Shown here: piece after piece, positions 40,872 to 51,895 of the stretch
Position numbering within the stretch: the stretch's first letter is position 1
Layout of the letters: every line of letters starts with the position of its first letter
Source of the DNA: Aphanomyces cochlioides
Taxonomy: Eukaryota; Oomycota; Saprolegniomycetes; Saprolegniales; Verrucalvaceae
Assembly (NCBI GenBank): GCA_019828595.1
Contig: JAHQRK010000010.1
Location: 2,646,299 to 2,710,298 of the forward strand
Direction: 5' to 3'
DNA: 64,000 nucleotides
The notes under the pieces: generated by a model
What the model saw: only the letters and a program-made list of their open reading frames with translations
What the model was told of the DNA's origin: nothing
Database searches by the model: none
Translations under genes and position numbers: made by a program

Positions 40872-42435
40872 TCAAAGCAATTGCTCATCCTGATTGAACT
40901 CTGCATCGTTCTCAGGATCTGTGCCGCTGAAATCGCTGGTTGGGTCTATGGTATCCTCGATTGCATGTCTCTCCATAAGAGCAGCCAACATGTCATCATC
41001 CACAAGAGCGCGAGCACTTTCTTCGTGATCAGGTTCACCGTCAACAAGCCGACACTTCCTGAACCTATTGACTATTGTAGACTTTTCGATTTTGCTCCAT
41101 GCATTGGTGACCCAATCCACAACTTGTCCTCTTGTCGGTGGCACTAGCGTGAACCCAGAACTTTGGCTCCTTGCGTGAAGCAATTGCAGCTTGATCAAGT
41201 CAAGCCAGTTTTGACGTAGTTTACACTTCAATGGTCTGTTCCAAGCCACGTCCGCCTATTGACAGATCCAGGTATAGCTTGGTGGAATTCGCTCCAACAC
41301 GACATTCAACTCGTTTGCATAGGCAATGACGTCGTCGGTGAAGTGTGCCGAGAAGTCGTCCCCACAAAAGAAGCACTTTCTTCCTCTCGCGGTCAGGACG
41401 GTTGGCAAAATGGTATTTCAAAAACTTGATGGACAGTGACGCATTCCACCATGCTGTAGGATTGCCATATATTTGACAGCCATAGCGCTCTTGAAGCATA
41501 CTGACGTCTTGCCACAAACGTTTACCAAAACCGTTGCGAGCGCTCAAGTTCTCTTCAACGGTCGCCCGTATCTTGGACTTGGCTTTCCTTAGCACCAAAA
41601 TCAAGGGATGTTTCACTCCTGAGCTGCCTGCCAGGAGCATAGCGGTCATTCTTTCTTTGGACTTGCCACCGCACTTGACCCATACCGTTTTGCTACCAGT
41701 CTTACTCAACGACTTGGTGGGTAGGTATTCGTAATTCACAGCGGTTTGATCGGCGTTGTAGATCACGTCAATTTCTTCATCTCGAACGATCTTCTTGACG
41801 CGCTCGCAAAATGCTGCCAAGACTTCAATACCATCATCAGGGGTAGTTTGATCTTCACGAGTGCGCGCACGAAGAGACAAGCCATGCCGTCGTTTGAAGC
41901 CTTGGATCCAGTGCCAACTTGCTCGAAATTGGTCGTCAGTGAGGCCCATATCGCTGGCGGCTTCAAGCGCCATGACTCTTAACATTTCGTAAGTAACTGG
42001 TACTCCATCTTTTCTCATGCCTTGAACCCAACGAACAAGATTTTCTTCTACTTCTTTGGACAAAGTGGTTCCTGTCCCGAGGTCTCGGCGACATTTCATT
42101 TTTGCTGTTCTATTGTTCGAGGCCATTGCACTAATTGTGGCGCGGTTCTTGACCCACGAATAGATTTGCTTTCGTTTTGTTTCACGAGAAGCAGGGCCAA
42201 GATTGGCATACAGTGTATTGAGAGTACACTGCATTCCAAACTTATCATAGTGGTCTATGGCAGCCTTGCGCTCACGGTAGTCGACGACTTTGTTCTTGTG
42301 CTGCATCGGCATCTTCTTGGCACGGTATTTCGACACAGGTCGACCAGTAGATGGCCTTCTTGGAATTTTAAAGGGCTCCGACGACTGCATGAGTACGATT
42401 GAAATGCAAGAGAGGCCATTCAAGCACTTCACCAT
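40872..42435 (-). pseudogene. Tigger-like DDE transposase, two lesions
   Basis: About 520 residues if read through. Start chosen at MVKCLNGLSCISIVLMQSSE (42435; an in-frame upstream ATG exists at 42459). KRKQIYSWVKNRATISAM (Psq/HTH), GFKRRHGLSLRARTREDQTT (CENP-B HTH), then DDE_1 with IDVIYNADQTAVNYEYLPTK (first Asp) and LLLW followed by DDFSAHFTDDV (second Asp). Lesion 1: the C-run at 41360-41363 has one base too many, shifting the frame just before the second aspartate. Lesion 2: an in-frame TAG at 41256-41258. The C-terminus (41249 to 40872) is open again and acidic. Related to the deleted copy at 19144-20165. Confidence 0.8.
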
Positions 42436-42686
42436 GTTTGGCGCGCGAAAACCTCTCACAATTAAATGTTACCTCTATAAATTAATAATTAATATTGAAT
42501 TGAGAGATTTTATAACATTATACAGGATATACTCCCGCTCAGGAAGAACCTTGGATATTAATACTTGTTTTGTGGCCCATAATTATTATTTTGTAAAGGT
42601 GTCCGACTGGAAAAGGGTGTCCGACTCGAAATACGGTCTACGGTATGCCATTTTCAGCCAAGATGGGATCAACGATTTATGGCATA

Positions 42687-42894
42687 CTCCCTCCGTTCCA
42701 AAATTGTTGCCCGAATCAGAAATTCGGCGTATTCCCTCCGGCATTATGCCTTCTTTTAGACCAATCAGAGTCCAGAAATTCTACTTGAGCAAGATACAAT
42801 GCGATTTTAAGGTGAGGAGAAAATATAAATCATCCTCATGTAAACCCTCCCAAGACTCGCGCAACAATTTTGGAATGGAGGGAGTATTCAAAAT
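42687..42894. mobile_element. 208-bp Stowaway-like MITE
   Basis: The termini CTCCCTCCGTTCCAAAATTG and CAATTTTGGAATGGAGGGAG are inverted over about 24 bp with one mismatch, flanked by TA (42685-42686 and 42895-42896). The CTCCCTCCGT end and TA target are those of Stowaway MITEs of the Tc1/mariner group, best known from plants. Interior non-coding. Confidence 0.9.
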
Positions 42895-43009
42895 GGAGGT
42901 AAACACTCCATTTCGTATAATGGCATTTTGGGAGCCTGGTGCAAAACCCTTGGAGATAAACAAGTTCATATTTTGACCTCAATTATTGAATTTGGCCTCA
43001 AAATGGCAT

Positions 43010-43601
43010 TTGGGAGATCGCATGGCTGTCCACTCGTTCGTCCTTTACAGGGAACATTCATCGTGTTTTTATTGCAGGGATGAAGTTTTTGATGGCAACT
43101 GGGATAATATCACGACTAACGTTACGACAGTACAGAAATTGTTTGACTTAAGCTGCTCCTTTCACATGCGAAGTCTAGAAGTCCAGTGGTGGATTCCACT
43201 TTCGTCTTGTCCATCCATTGATTCGTACCGATGAATATCAGATGCAAAATCAAGTCGAAAATGAAATCCACCGCGGAGGATTGTTCTGTCAAGTCTTTTG
43301 GACCATTCTGATGCCACTCTACAGGTCACAGTGACAAATAGCACGAGGGGGAACATCCCTCGCACGCGATAGTTCATAGAGTCAAGCTCTGTGGCTGAAG
43401 TTAATAGTTTTCTCCATCTTCTACGTCTTGTTCTTTCCAGTGGATGAAACACATCGAAAATAAAGTGAGCAGATTTAGGCCCAGCAGCGTCCATTCCATT
43501 TGATTTTTCCGCCTGGTGCTAAAAAAGATCATTTGAAAATCCAGTGAATAAAGAGATTATCCGGACGTGAAGGCGTCATTTTGGATTTGGACGAACGACA
43601 G
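43010..43601 (-). pseudogene. AAA module copy 5 plus SSP 3' flank
   Basis: Minus strand. From 43601: the last codons of the second SSP subfamily (SFVQIQNDA) and its ATCCGGA flank. Then the AAA-like exons: MDAAGPKSAHFIFDVFHPLE, a remnant of the short intron, MNYRVRGMFPLVLFVTVTCR, RLDRTILRGGFHFRLDFASD, and the end NVSRDIIPVAIKNFIPA type down to 43020. It is the only module outside the 9-29 kb array and it directly abuts the kinase gene. Confidence 0.55.
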
Positions 43602-43602
43602 C

Positions 43603-46600
43603 ATGGTGCAAGTGCCCGTGACGGTCCGCGCAGCTTTCATGAATCTATCGGACATGTATATGGTCGACATTGACGAATCAATCGATCAATTTCGCAATGC
43701 CATGATCCGCGAAATGCAGACAACGCCAGCTATGTTTGATCAGACGATGCGACTTCAGTTTGGATCGCGAGTTTTGCGAAGCGGAGAATGGGCGACGTTG
43801 CGAAGTATTGGCGTTGACTCTGGAACTGTCATTGACGTCGTACTTGGTGGGGATGTGGGACTGAATCAATTTAGCTCAAGGCCGAGAAACCCCTTCGAAT
43901 TCAACGCCAACACACAAGCTTATAACACTGCCGACTTTTTGAATACCATCAACAACATCATGCAACAAGCGGGACAGACAAACTACTCAGCTCCCACCCC
44001 TCCCGCCCCCCCCACCAGCTCGAATTCATTTGATTCTTTCAACAATACTCTTCAAGCCCAGGTCAATGCTCCTAAAACAATCATTGTGCGCACTTTCGAT
44101 GGAATCACGAAGAAAGTTGATACTCAGCTCACAGATACAGTCGGCGCTTTTAAGCAGCGCGTTGCTGCTGTCTTTGGGGCTCATCCGTCCAGCCAGCGAC
44201 TGTATCATTTGGGAATTGAAATGACATCCGATCAGCAAATCCTACAAGTGTATGGCGTCTACGCTGGAGCCACTGTCCACCTCGTGATCCAGCCAATGCC
44301 TTTTAAAGTGTACATTCGAATTCCCGATGGACGTACGGAACGAGCGGAAGCCGATCCAAGTGAAACCGTAGCGGCGTTTAAAACAAAAGTGGCTCCGATT
44401 GTTCGCCTTCCAGCTTCACGAATGAATCTTCTCTTCAGTGGTAAGCGCCTGGAGGATCAAGCGACTATGGGCAGTCATGGGATGGCTGCTGGCGCGACGC
44501 TCAACTTGGTGGATCTGACCGTAACTTTAATTGTTCAGACCCCGTCGGGACGAAGTTCTCAAGTGGAGATTGCTTTGAACAAGACAGTTCTGCAGTTAAA
44601 GCAACACCTCCAATCCATTTGGGGCATGCTGCCTGAGCAACAATCAATTACCTTGGCCGGAGAAGCCCTATCCGATTCTGCTACGTTGGAGTTCTGCGGC
44701 GTGGTTCATGGCTCAACGTTACTTGTGACTGAGATCTTGACTTTGTCCGTCCTGTACATGCCGTCTCGGCGAACCGTCTCTGTGCCTTGTCCTGCTTCAG
44801 CTTCCGTGCGATATTTAAAGGCTCTCCTTGCGCAAGAAGTTCGATTACCCGTTGAAAAACAGCAGCTCAGCCTCAACAATCAGCTCCTGAGCGACGAAAT
44901 GTCCTTGGCCCAGAGTGGAATCGTGTCCAACTCAGCAAATTTGAAGCTTATTGCAGGGATGACTATCTTTGTGAGCGTGCCATCGGGGGAGACACTCGCC
45001 TTGACAGTCCCTGCAGATGCAACTGTCGAGTCGTTGAAACAAACACTCGCTGAAAAAGTTGGCGTCCCTGTTCACGAACAACGACTCGCTTGTGCTGGCA
45101 TTGGCCTGCACGATGGAACTTTGGGCTCCAACGGAGTTCGTGACGGCTCAGATCTCCAGATGCGACGGCGCACGTTAGTTCCAACTTTGGATGATCTCCG
45201 GACCAATCCAGACTTTAACAAGGCGAAGAGCAAAGTCCAAGCCAACCCCTCCTCTCTCCACGAAGTTGTCAACGCGCTCGTTAGACAAGTACTGACGAAC
45301 TCCATGCGTCAGAGATTCCTTACTTCCTGTTCTGTAGAACTCAGCCATGCGCGATTTGATTCAGGGAAACCAGGAACAGTTTGTCACTATGCTCACTGAG
45401 CCTGTCGAGATACCCAGAACAAACAACGACCCATGGCACGCGAGAGTCAATGTGTACATGCTCCCCTCAAAACGAGTGGCAATTACAGCAGACTTGAACG
45501 ACTCTGTTCTGGCATTTAAACTCCAAGTCCAAGCTGGCTTGGGCGTGAAAAAGGCAAACCAGCAGCTGTGCTTTGGCACGCACATGCTCGACCAAGACGA
45601 TGTTACACTAGCCAGCTATGGCGTCAAAGCAGCAGCAATGATTCAGTGCATTGAAGTCCCTGCCAAGACTCCAATCGAAGACATTTTAGCTCAGAACCTC
45701 AGCAATTACTTTCAACCAAAACAACAGCCACCAAAGCAGCAGCCAGTGCGCAAGACGGTAATCTCATCATCTCCCCAAACAGTTTTTGAAAATCATGTAG
45801 GAATCGTCCAAGGCTCAAGAAGAAACCCAAGAACCAGAACGCACTGCCAAGACCCTCGAAGAACTTCTCGAGCTCATTCAAACTGGTACACAATTCTGGC
45901 CAAACAACCTCTGAACTATGGTTAGGTCGAAGAAAAGAGTGGCCTCTTCTTGGCAACTATTTCCTCTGCCCCGATGTCATCGCATCGAGCAACCACAGCA
46001 TCTTTCGAGTGCTGAACAAACGTCAACCACTCAAACAACTCGCCGTCAAACTCAGCGACTGTCGACGCGAGATGGACTTTTTCGAAAGCATCAATGGCAT
46101 TGAAAATGCCAACGAGCATGTTGTCGAGTGTGTCGAGTGGGGCGAGTTGACTTTGGCCAATTACAAATGCTACGCCACGATCATGGAGCGTGGCCTGAAC
46201 AATTGCAGCGACCGTCGTCGATTTCTCCGCCGTGACAAGTTTGCTCGCTATCGATGCATCGAACATGTTGCTCATGCTCTGCGTTTCCTCCACTCCCAGC
46301 GGTGGATTCATGGCGACATCAAGCTTGAAAACGTCGTTTACTTTGGAGACGAGGCTGGCTACAAGCTGATCGATCTAGACCATGCGATTCATATCCAAAC
46401 AGCGATGTCTGCTCACTGCACGCATGAATATTGCCCGCCAGAGATGGCATCATTCATTTTGGGCCACACGCGGGCTCTTGCCGCGTCCGAAAAGTTTGAT
46501 ATATGGTGTCTTGGTGTCCTGGTGCTCAAGTTGTTTATCGAAGGTGACGTCCTTCATGAATTCGAGGGACTCAGCGAAGATGGAATCCTTCAACTCATTG

Positions 46601-47541
46601 CTTCTCCAGACTTTGCGCTCGTTGAAAGCTTGGATGAATGCAGCCTTGAACTTTCACAGAAACGACGACTTGCTCGATGTCTCCACCCTGATCCAGCACG
46701 ACGAGGAACCCTCGATGACATTTTAGCGATATTACCGAGAACTACTACCATGCGCACTGCCCATCCAAGAGTACAACAACCAAGTGCCAGTCACTTCAGA
46801 CCTCAAGAGCCTTCTGCAGCTGCGGCCAAGCCACAAGCTCCCCCTGCAATTCCAAAGCCACAAGTCACACCCTCAGTCTCAAGAAATCAAGTCAAAGACG
46901 TTCCTCTACCTTGTATGTGGAAACTAGATGGGGCGAGTGATCCCCTGCCCCGAGGAGACAAGTTACGCTCTTTGTCGTTGCGCATCGCCTTTTCGTGCGA
47001 GATGCGAGATGGCACTCCTTGTGAATTCGACGTCGATGCACAGGATACGAACCTTTCTGTCGAAGCCCAATCGCCTGCTCTGCGCCTTGCGCTTTCGAGT
47101 TTGAAGACGTCGTTCTTGGTGCACAAGGCAATGGGACTTGTGGCTAGTTATGGAATTTCAAATGGTCCTCACTTCAATTTTGAATTCCGCGATGGTCCCC
47201 TCGTACAGAAGGTCTTGTCGGGACTTGAGAATATTCATGGAGCAGTTGAATCCACAGCTCCATCTGGCTTGGAGGAGTTTGTTGAAGCCCTCGACAATGG
47301 CGATTTAGATGACGACGAAGTGTCGGCCAAAGTACCAGAGCTCCTCGCCAAGATCGAAGAATACCGAGAAAACGACGCGACTCAATTGATCAAAGTTTTG
47401 GAAAGCCTGGGTTTCAATTACCAACGCGATGTTGTCGGCGGCTTGACCAAGCGCGTTCTTAAACCTGGCTCATCTTTTGAAGGTCAAGTTCGATGGGTTT
47501 GCAAGAAACACGCCCAACAATTCGGCTCGAGTTTCTGCTAA
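43603..47541 (+). CDS. Seven-UBL, XPC-binding, protein kinase fusion protein
   Basis: Four exons inferred from frame continuity and GT-AG sites: 43603-45288, 45338-45757, 45801-45885, 45926-47541 (introns 49, 43 and 40 nt; the first has TACTGAC). Product about 1268 residues. Ubiquitin-like domains at about 3-86, 158-232, 233-305, 307-378, 379-450, 453-525 and 595-668; none ends in a processable Gly-Gly. Residues 530-587 (NPSSLHEVVNALVRQNSAM, then GNQEQFVTMLTEP) resemble the XPC-binding domain of RAD23. Kinase at about 735-975: Lys in QLAVKLSD (772), catalytic loop WIHGDIKLENVV (HGD for HRD), metal site LIDLDHAI (DLD for DFG), YCPPEMA for APE, IWCLGVLVLKLF. The ATP-loop is poor in glycine. The C-terminal 270 residues carry a Pro/Gln linker and an unrecognised domain. 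Probable ubiquitin/proteasome-linked signalling kinase (inference). AATAAA lies 37 bp after the stop. Confidence 0.75.
45289..45337 (+). other. Intron 1 of the UBL-kinase gene
   Basis: GTACTGACG at the donor (the TACTGAC branch-like sequence lies unusually close to the 5' end) to TTCTGTAG. Removal joins NALVRQ to NSAMRDLIQ in phase 0 and creates the continuous XPC-binding-like segment, which is the main support for the fusion. Confidence 0.75.
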
Positions 47542-47619
47542 CTGCTCCTTGTTGTCGTTTCCGTCAGGGCTAAATCAAATAAAACATCTCCAACCCACCA
47601 CGTTGACTTTGATTATCCC

Positions 47620-48968
47620 TTAAAGTTTCAACGGGGCGTTGACATACTCCGATAGCTTTTGTTCTTCAAGGTATTTCGCATTGTAGAGCTTGCTGCGGTA
47701 GCGATCTCCACCATCGCACAAGATCGTCACAATCGTGCGGCCAGGTCCCAATTCTCGAGCCATCTTCACCGCCCCAACAACATTGAGTGCTGCACTTGGT
47801 CCAACGAAAATGCCTAGGAAAGACATGAGATTCCGCGTCGAGAACCCTTTCAACCTTCATGGCGAAGTAAATGATACGCCATTTGAACGATTTCAGCGTT
47901 GGTGCCGAAGACACCTTTGTCCATTTGGCCCAATTTGAAGTTGGGCGTGACACGAGAGAGACCAATGCCTTCAGCAATCTAATACAAAGTTAGCCTGGAG
48001 TTGGCAGTGCATTCTTACAGTCGCGCCCTCTCGCTGAGGAATATACTCAAAGCCATTAGCCTTGTTGATCCAGCTATTCGTTTGCTTGGAGTTGATGTAG
48101 TCGGAAGACGCGCCGCCTTCGATGGGATCAATATGCCACACTTGAATCGACGGATTCTGCTCCTTCAAGAACTTGGAGACGCCACTAATGGTTCCGCCAG
48201 TGCCTGTGGAACGGCTTACTCCATGGAGTCTTTAAGAGTGAGATGTACCTGAAGCAGCCACAAACCCATCGACTTTGCCAGCAGTCTGACGCCAAATTTC
48301 AGGGCCAGTGCCTTTGTAATGGGCCATGCTGTTGGCTGTGTTTTCAAACTGGTCAGGACCAAAGCACATCGGATCGGATGCAACGATTTTCTTTGCCAAG
48401 TTGTAAAAGTTTAGTTCACTGCTCAAGCCGACACTCGGCTGCACGTGGACTTGAGCTCCAAGGACCTAGCATTGTCGTGTCAACATGGTCTGACAGAGGA
48501 GAAAACTACCCGCATCAATTCAACCTTCTCGTCCGAAGTCTTGTCTGGCATTGTAAAGATCGTATGATATCCCTTGGATGCAGCCACAATAGCCAAGCCG
48601 ACGCCGGTGTTTCCCCCAGTGGCCTCGACGACAGTTCCGTTTGGTTTGAGCTTTCCAGTGCGTTCAGCATCCTCAATCAAGTACTTTGCCGCTCTGTCCT
48701 TGACACTGCCGCTTGGATTCATAAACCTGATCACAACATAAGCCAGTCCTTGTGGAGAAAGCGATTACTCAGCCTTGGCGAGGATACGACAGCCAGTGAG
48801 CTTGGACAAGCTTTTGATTTCCAAGAGCGGAGTGTTGCCGATAGCCTCCGCTAGGATCACGATCTCTTCCTCGAGAGGTTTGTTCGTTCGCTCAAACCAA
48901 ATTCCGCCTGCTACACCGAGCCCAAGCAAGCCAAGACCGGCGCCAAGTCGCTGCACAGCTTTACTCAT
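47620..48968 (-). CDS. Membrane-anchored cysteine-synthase-like PLP enzyme
   Basis: Six exons on the minus strand: 48968-48769, 48726-48510, 48465-48249, 48203-48019, 47978-47855, 47813-47620; introns 40-45 nt. The sum, 1137 nt, gives 378 residues in frame. The N-terminus [20 protein letters not shown] contains a single transmembrane or mitochondrial-type anchor. [20 protein letters not shown] follows, then the PLP lysine in [32 protein letters not shown] (substrate loop), [15 protein letters not shown] (phosphate cup) and [15 protein letters not shown]. The end [13 protein letters not shown] matches the yeast YGR012W (outer-mitochondrial-membrane) type rather than bacterial CysK. It would make cysteine from O-acetylserine or act on a related substrate; the true substrate is unknown. 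Converges with the kinase gene 78 bp away. Confidence 0.85.
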
Positions 48969-49417
48969 GCGACCACTTGCTCAAATTGTGGGGAGCGCCT
49001 GGGTGCCACTTTCGTCAACCATCTGGAAAAGCACAAGAATTTACTGTTGGACTGCACTTCCAAAGCTGGCACCTTGGGACAACTTGTCGCCCATTCCATT
49101 CCAGTGCTGGCATGAAACAACGGAGAGATATCGATAGCTTGCAGCCATATCTACTGCATTCGGAGCTTATCACGCTTGGGAAAGGCGATCGAAGTTGGTC
49201 GAATAACCAACTTTGCAATTGATATTTAGCTTCCTATGGCCGCGAAGCCACTGCGTGACCTTGAAATGACTCTTTTTATCTGCAGAAGCCATCGGTAGAA
49301 CTCATTGCGGGTCGTTTCCTGCAGTAAATCAACGCAATCTCTTCTGGTGCCCTTTGTCCTCATGTTGTCAAAATACCGGAAATTTTCGGATAACAGAATG
49401 CCAATGGAACTCTTTCG
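48969..49417. promoter_or_regulatory. Shared intergenic region of divergent genes
   Basis: 449 bp between the start of the cysteine-synthase-like gene (-) and the ankyrin gene (+). No TATA box or repeat stands out. It must hold both promoters if the starts are right. No coding potential. Confidence 0.4.
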
Positions 49418-51895
49418 ATGTTCCGCCAACTTGTCCAGCATCAAGACGTCCTCGGATGCATTTCTGCCTTTCAAGATGGAATATGCCTTGATATGCGGCA
49501 TTTCCTGGATATAAAACTCCCTCTGCTTCAAGTGGATGAGCTGGATGCCAAGGAATTTGAAGCCATTGATGCCGTCTTAGCTCCATGGATGCGAGCCCAT
49601 GGTTTGACCCACAAGCTGAGGACGCTATTCGTCTGCATTGAAGCAATGCAGGACATCGTTGTGCTTCACGCTGTCTATAACAACAACGTTGCCGTTCTCG
49701 AGTATATCCACCGAGAGTTCAACCTGCATTTGACTTATCTACCACTGCTGGACCTGGCTGCACGATGGGGACACATGGAAACTCTCCGCTTTCTCGACAG
49801 AATTAAACACCGCGGATGCTCAAAAGAAGCGATGCATGCTGCTGTTCGACATGGCCATTTTGAAGTTGTCAAGTTTTTGCATGAGAATCGGTCTCAAGGT
49901 TGCTACCGTGGCTCGATTGACTGTGCAGCCATTGAAGGCCATTTGGATATCCTCAAGTGGTTGGCTGCAAATAGACAGGAAGGATGTACAGCATGGACGA
50001 TGAACGTTGCGGCTTGGAATGGCCACTTGGAGATTGTACAATGGCTCCATGAAAATCGAGTGGATGGGTGTTCATCTCGAGCAATGCAGATGGCGGCCGC
50101 CAGTGGCCACCTTCATGTCGTCCAATGGCTTCACGAAAATCGAGACGAAGGATGCACAGCGCGTACAATGGACTATGCTGCTGGAAATGGCTATCTTGAA
50201 GTGATCCAGTTCCTCCATAATCATCGCGAAGAAGGATGCACTGTCAAAGCTTTCGACTGGGCGGCTGCCTATGGCCACCTTCACGTCCTAGAGTGGCTGT
50301 TTGCCAATCGCTCTGAAGGGTGGAACCGTGATGCAATTCATCTTGCAGCAGAAGGTGGACATCTTCACGTTGTTCGATGGCTCCATGAGAACGGTTGCAC
50401 CTCTGGTTGCACGACTGTTGCCATGGACAAAGCTGCTGCCAATGGTCATCCGGACGTCGTGGCCTTCTTGCACGAGAATCGACTAGGGGGATGCACAGTC
50501 CATGCGATGAATGAGGCGGCAAAAAACGGACATTTGAAAGTGGTGAAATATTTACACGAACATCGAAGTGAAGGCTGCACAACAGAAGCAATGGATCAAG
50601 CTGCTGCCAACGGACATTTAGAATTGGTCAAGTGGCTGCATGAAAACCGCGACGAGGGATGTACGTCGAGCGCAGTTGACTTGGCTGCTGAAAGTGGTCA
50701 TTTGGATGTCGTCAAATGGCTTTTTGAAAATATCGAAGTGCAGTGTTCTACGCTAGCCGTGGATGGAGCGGCGTCAAATGGACATTTAGATGTGCTGGCG
50801 TACTTGTATGCCCATCAAGACGAGCGTTGTACAAGTGAAGCAATGGACAAGGCCGCTGAAAAGGGCCTCATACGAGTCGTTCGTTGGCTACACGACCATG
50901 GTTTGGAAATCTGCACGACCGACGCCATGGACTCTGCAGCTGAAAATGGTCACCTCAAAGTTGTCCAGTGGCTCCAAGAGCACAGACAAGAAGGTTGTAC
51001 TTCAGACGCCATGGACAAAGCCGCTAAAAACGGCCACTTGAAGGTGCTGAAGTACTTGCACACTCATGCAAAGGAAGGATGTACTCCGAATGCGATGGAC
51101 TTGGCTGCCCGAAATGGCCATCTGCACGTTGTCGAATGGCTCCACTCCAATCGAAGTGAAGGATGCACAACCAAAGCAATGGATGAAGCTGCTATGATGG
51201 GGCATTTAGATGTCGTCCAGTTCTTGCATACCAACCGCAAGGAAGGCTGTACCACTTGGGCCATGGACGGCGCGGCAGGTTACGGGGCTCTGGACGTAGT
51301 CGTATGGTTAGCTGAGCACCGCACAGAAGGTTGCACCTATCGAGCCATGGACAAAGCTGCACGAAATGGTCAAATCAAAGTTGTGCAATGGCTTCATGAG
51401 TATGGTGCGCCTTGTACAACTGACGCCATGGATTGGGCCGCCATCAATGGACACGTCGACGTTGTCCATTTTCTGCATGAACATCGAACCGAAGGTTGTA
51501 CAGTCCAGGCCATGGACGAGTGTTGTCATTTTTATGGGGGCAAACTCGCTCTGGTCAAGTGGTTTCATGAACACCGAGCCGAAGGCTGTACGACAAAAGC
51601 GATGGACAAAGCTGCAGAGGAAGGACTGCTTTCGATGGTCAAATTTCTTCATGAAAATCGTACGGAAGGGTGTACTATCGATGCAATCGATCGAGCAGCT
51701 GAAAACGGTCACTTGGCTGTTGTCCGATACCTTGCTGATGTATGCGGCCAAAGATGCTCGGCTAGGGCTCTACGAAGTGCGCAAAATCAAGGGCATCGAG
51801 CAGTGGTGAACTACTTGTCAGACCAATGTGGCTTCACAATCGATACCGAAACACCACAGGAAATCCAAAGTTTTGCTGACTATGAAGACTACTGA
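49418..51895 (+). CDS. Ankyrin-repeat protein, 825 residues, single exon
   Basis: The N-terminal 90 residues (MFRQLVQHQDVLGCISAFQD) form a non-repeat head common in oomycete ankyrin proteins. From about residue 100 to 805 there are more than 20 repeats with consensus GHLxVVxWLHENRxEGCTxxAMDxAAxN. Most units are 31-34 residues, with a few irregular ones (for example ECCHFYGGKLALVKW near residue 710). C-terminus acidic (QEIQSFADYEDY). No signal peptide, membrane segment or catalytic domain, so it is likely a cytosolic protein-binding scaffold; partner unknown. The high nucleotide similarity between repeats suggests ongoing repeat exchange. No introns, whereas its neighbours have three and five. 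The start is the first ATG of the frame. Confidence 0.9.
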   Translation: MFRQLVQHQDVLGCISAFQDGICLDMRHFLDIKLPLLQVDELDAKEFEAIDAVLAPWMRAHGLTHKLRTLFVCIEAMQDIVVLHAVYNNNVAVLEYIHREFNLHLTYLPLLDLAARWGHMETLRFLDRIKHRGCSKEAMHAAVRHGHFEVVKFLHENRSQGCYRGSIDCAAIEGHLDILKWLAANRQEGCTAWTMNVAAWNGHLEIVQWLHENRVDGCSSRAMQMAAASGHLHVVQWLHENRDEGCTARTMDYAAGNGYLEVIQFLHNHREEGCTVKAFDWAAAYGHLHVLEWLFANRSEGWNRDAIHLAAEGGHLHVVRWLHENGCTSGCTTVAMDKAAANGHPDVVAFLHENRLGGCTVHAMNEAAKNGHLKVVKYLHEHRSEGCTTEAMDQAAANGHLELVKWLHENRDEGCTSSAVDLAAESGHLDVVKWLFENIEVQCSTLAVDGAASNGHLDVLAYLYAHQDERCTSEAMDKAAEKGLIRVVRWLHDHGLEICTTDAMDSAAENGHLKVVQWLQEHRQEGCTSDAMDKAAKNGHLKVLKYLHTHAKEGCTPNAMDLAARNGHLHVVEWLHSNRSEGCTTKAMDEAAMMGHLDVVQFLHTNRKEGCTTWAMDGAAGYGALDVVVWLAEHRTEGCTYRAMDKAARNGQIKVVQWLHEYGAPCTTDAMDWAAINGHVDVVHFLHEHRTEGCTVQAMDECCHFYGGKLALVKWFHEHRAEGCTTKAMDKAAEEGLLSMVKFLHENRTEGCTIDAIDRAAENGHLAVVRYLADVCGQRCSARALRSAQNQGHRAVVNYLSDQCGFTIDTETPQEIQSFADYEDY

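Noticed and set aside
46382..46726. Second-frame ORF inside the kinase gene
   Set aside because: Out-of-frame shadow of the kinase domain.
47666..47977. Minus frame with KMRRILYFAMK-like text
   Set aside because: Wrong frame of exon 5 of the cysteine-synthase-like gene. The right frame reads [12 protein letters not shown] and joins exon 6 in phase.
49953..51751. Several antisense frames under the ankyrin gene
   Set aside because: Periodic repeats keep antisense frames open. No independent support.
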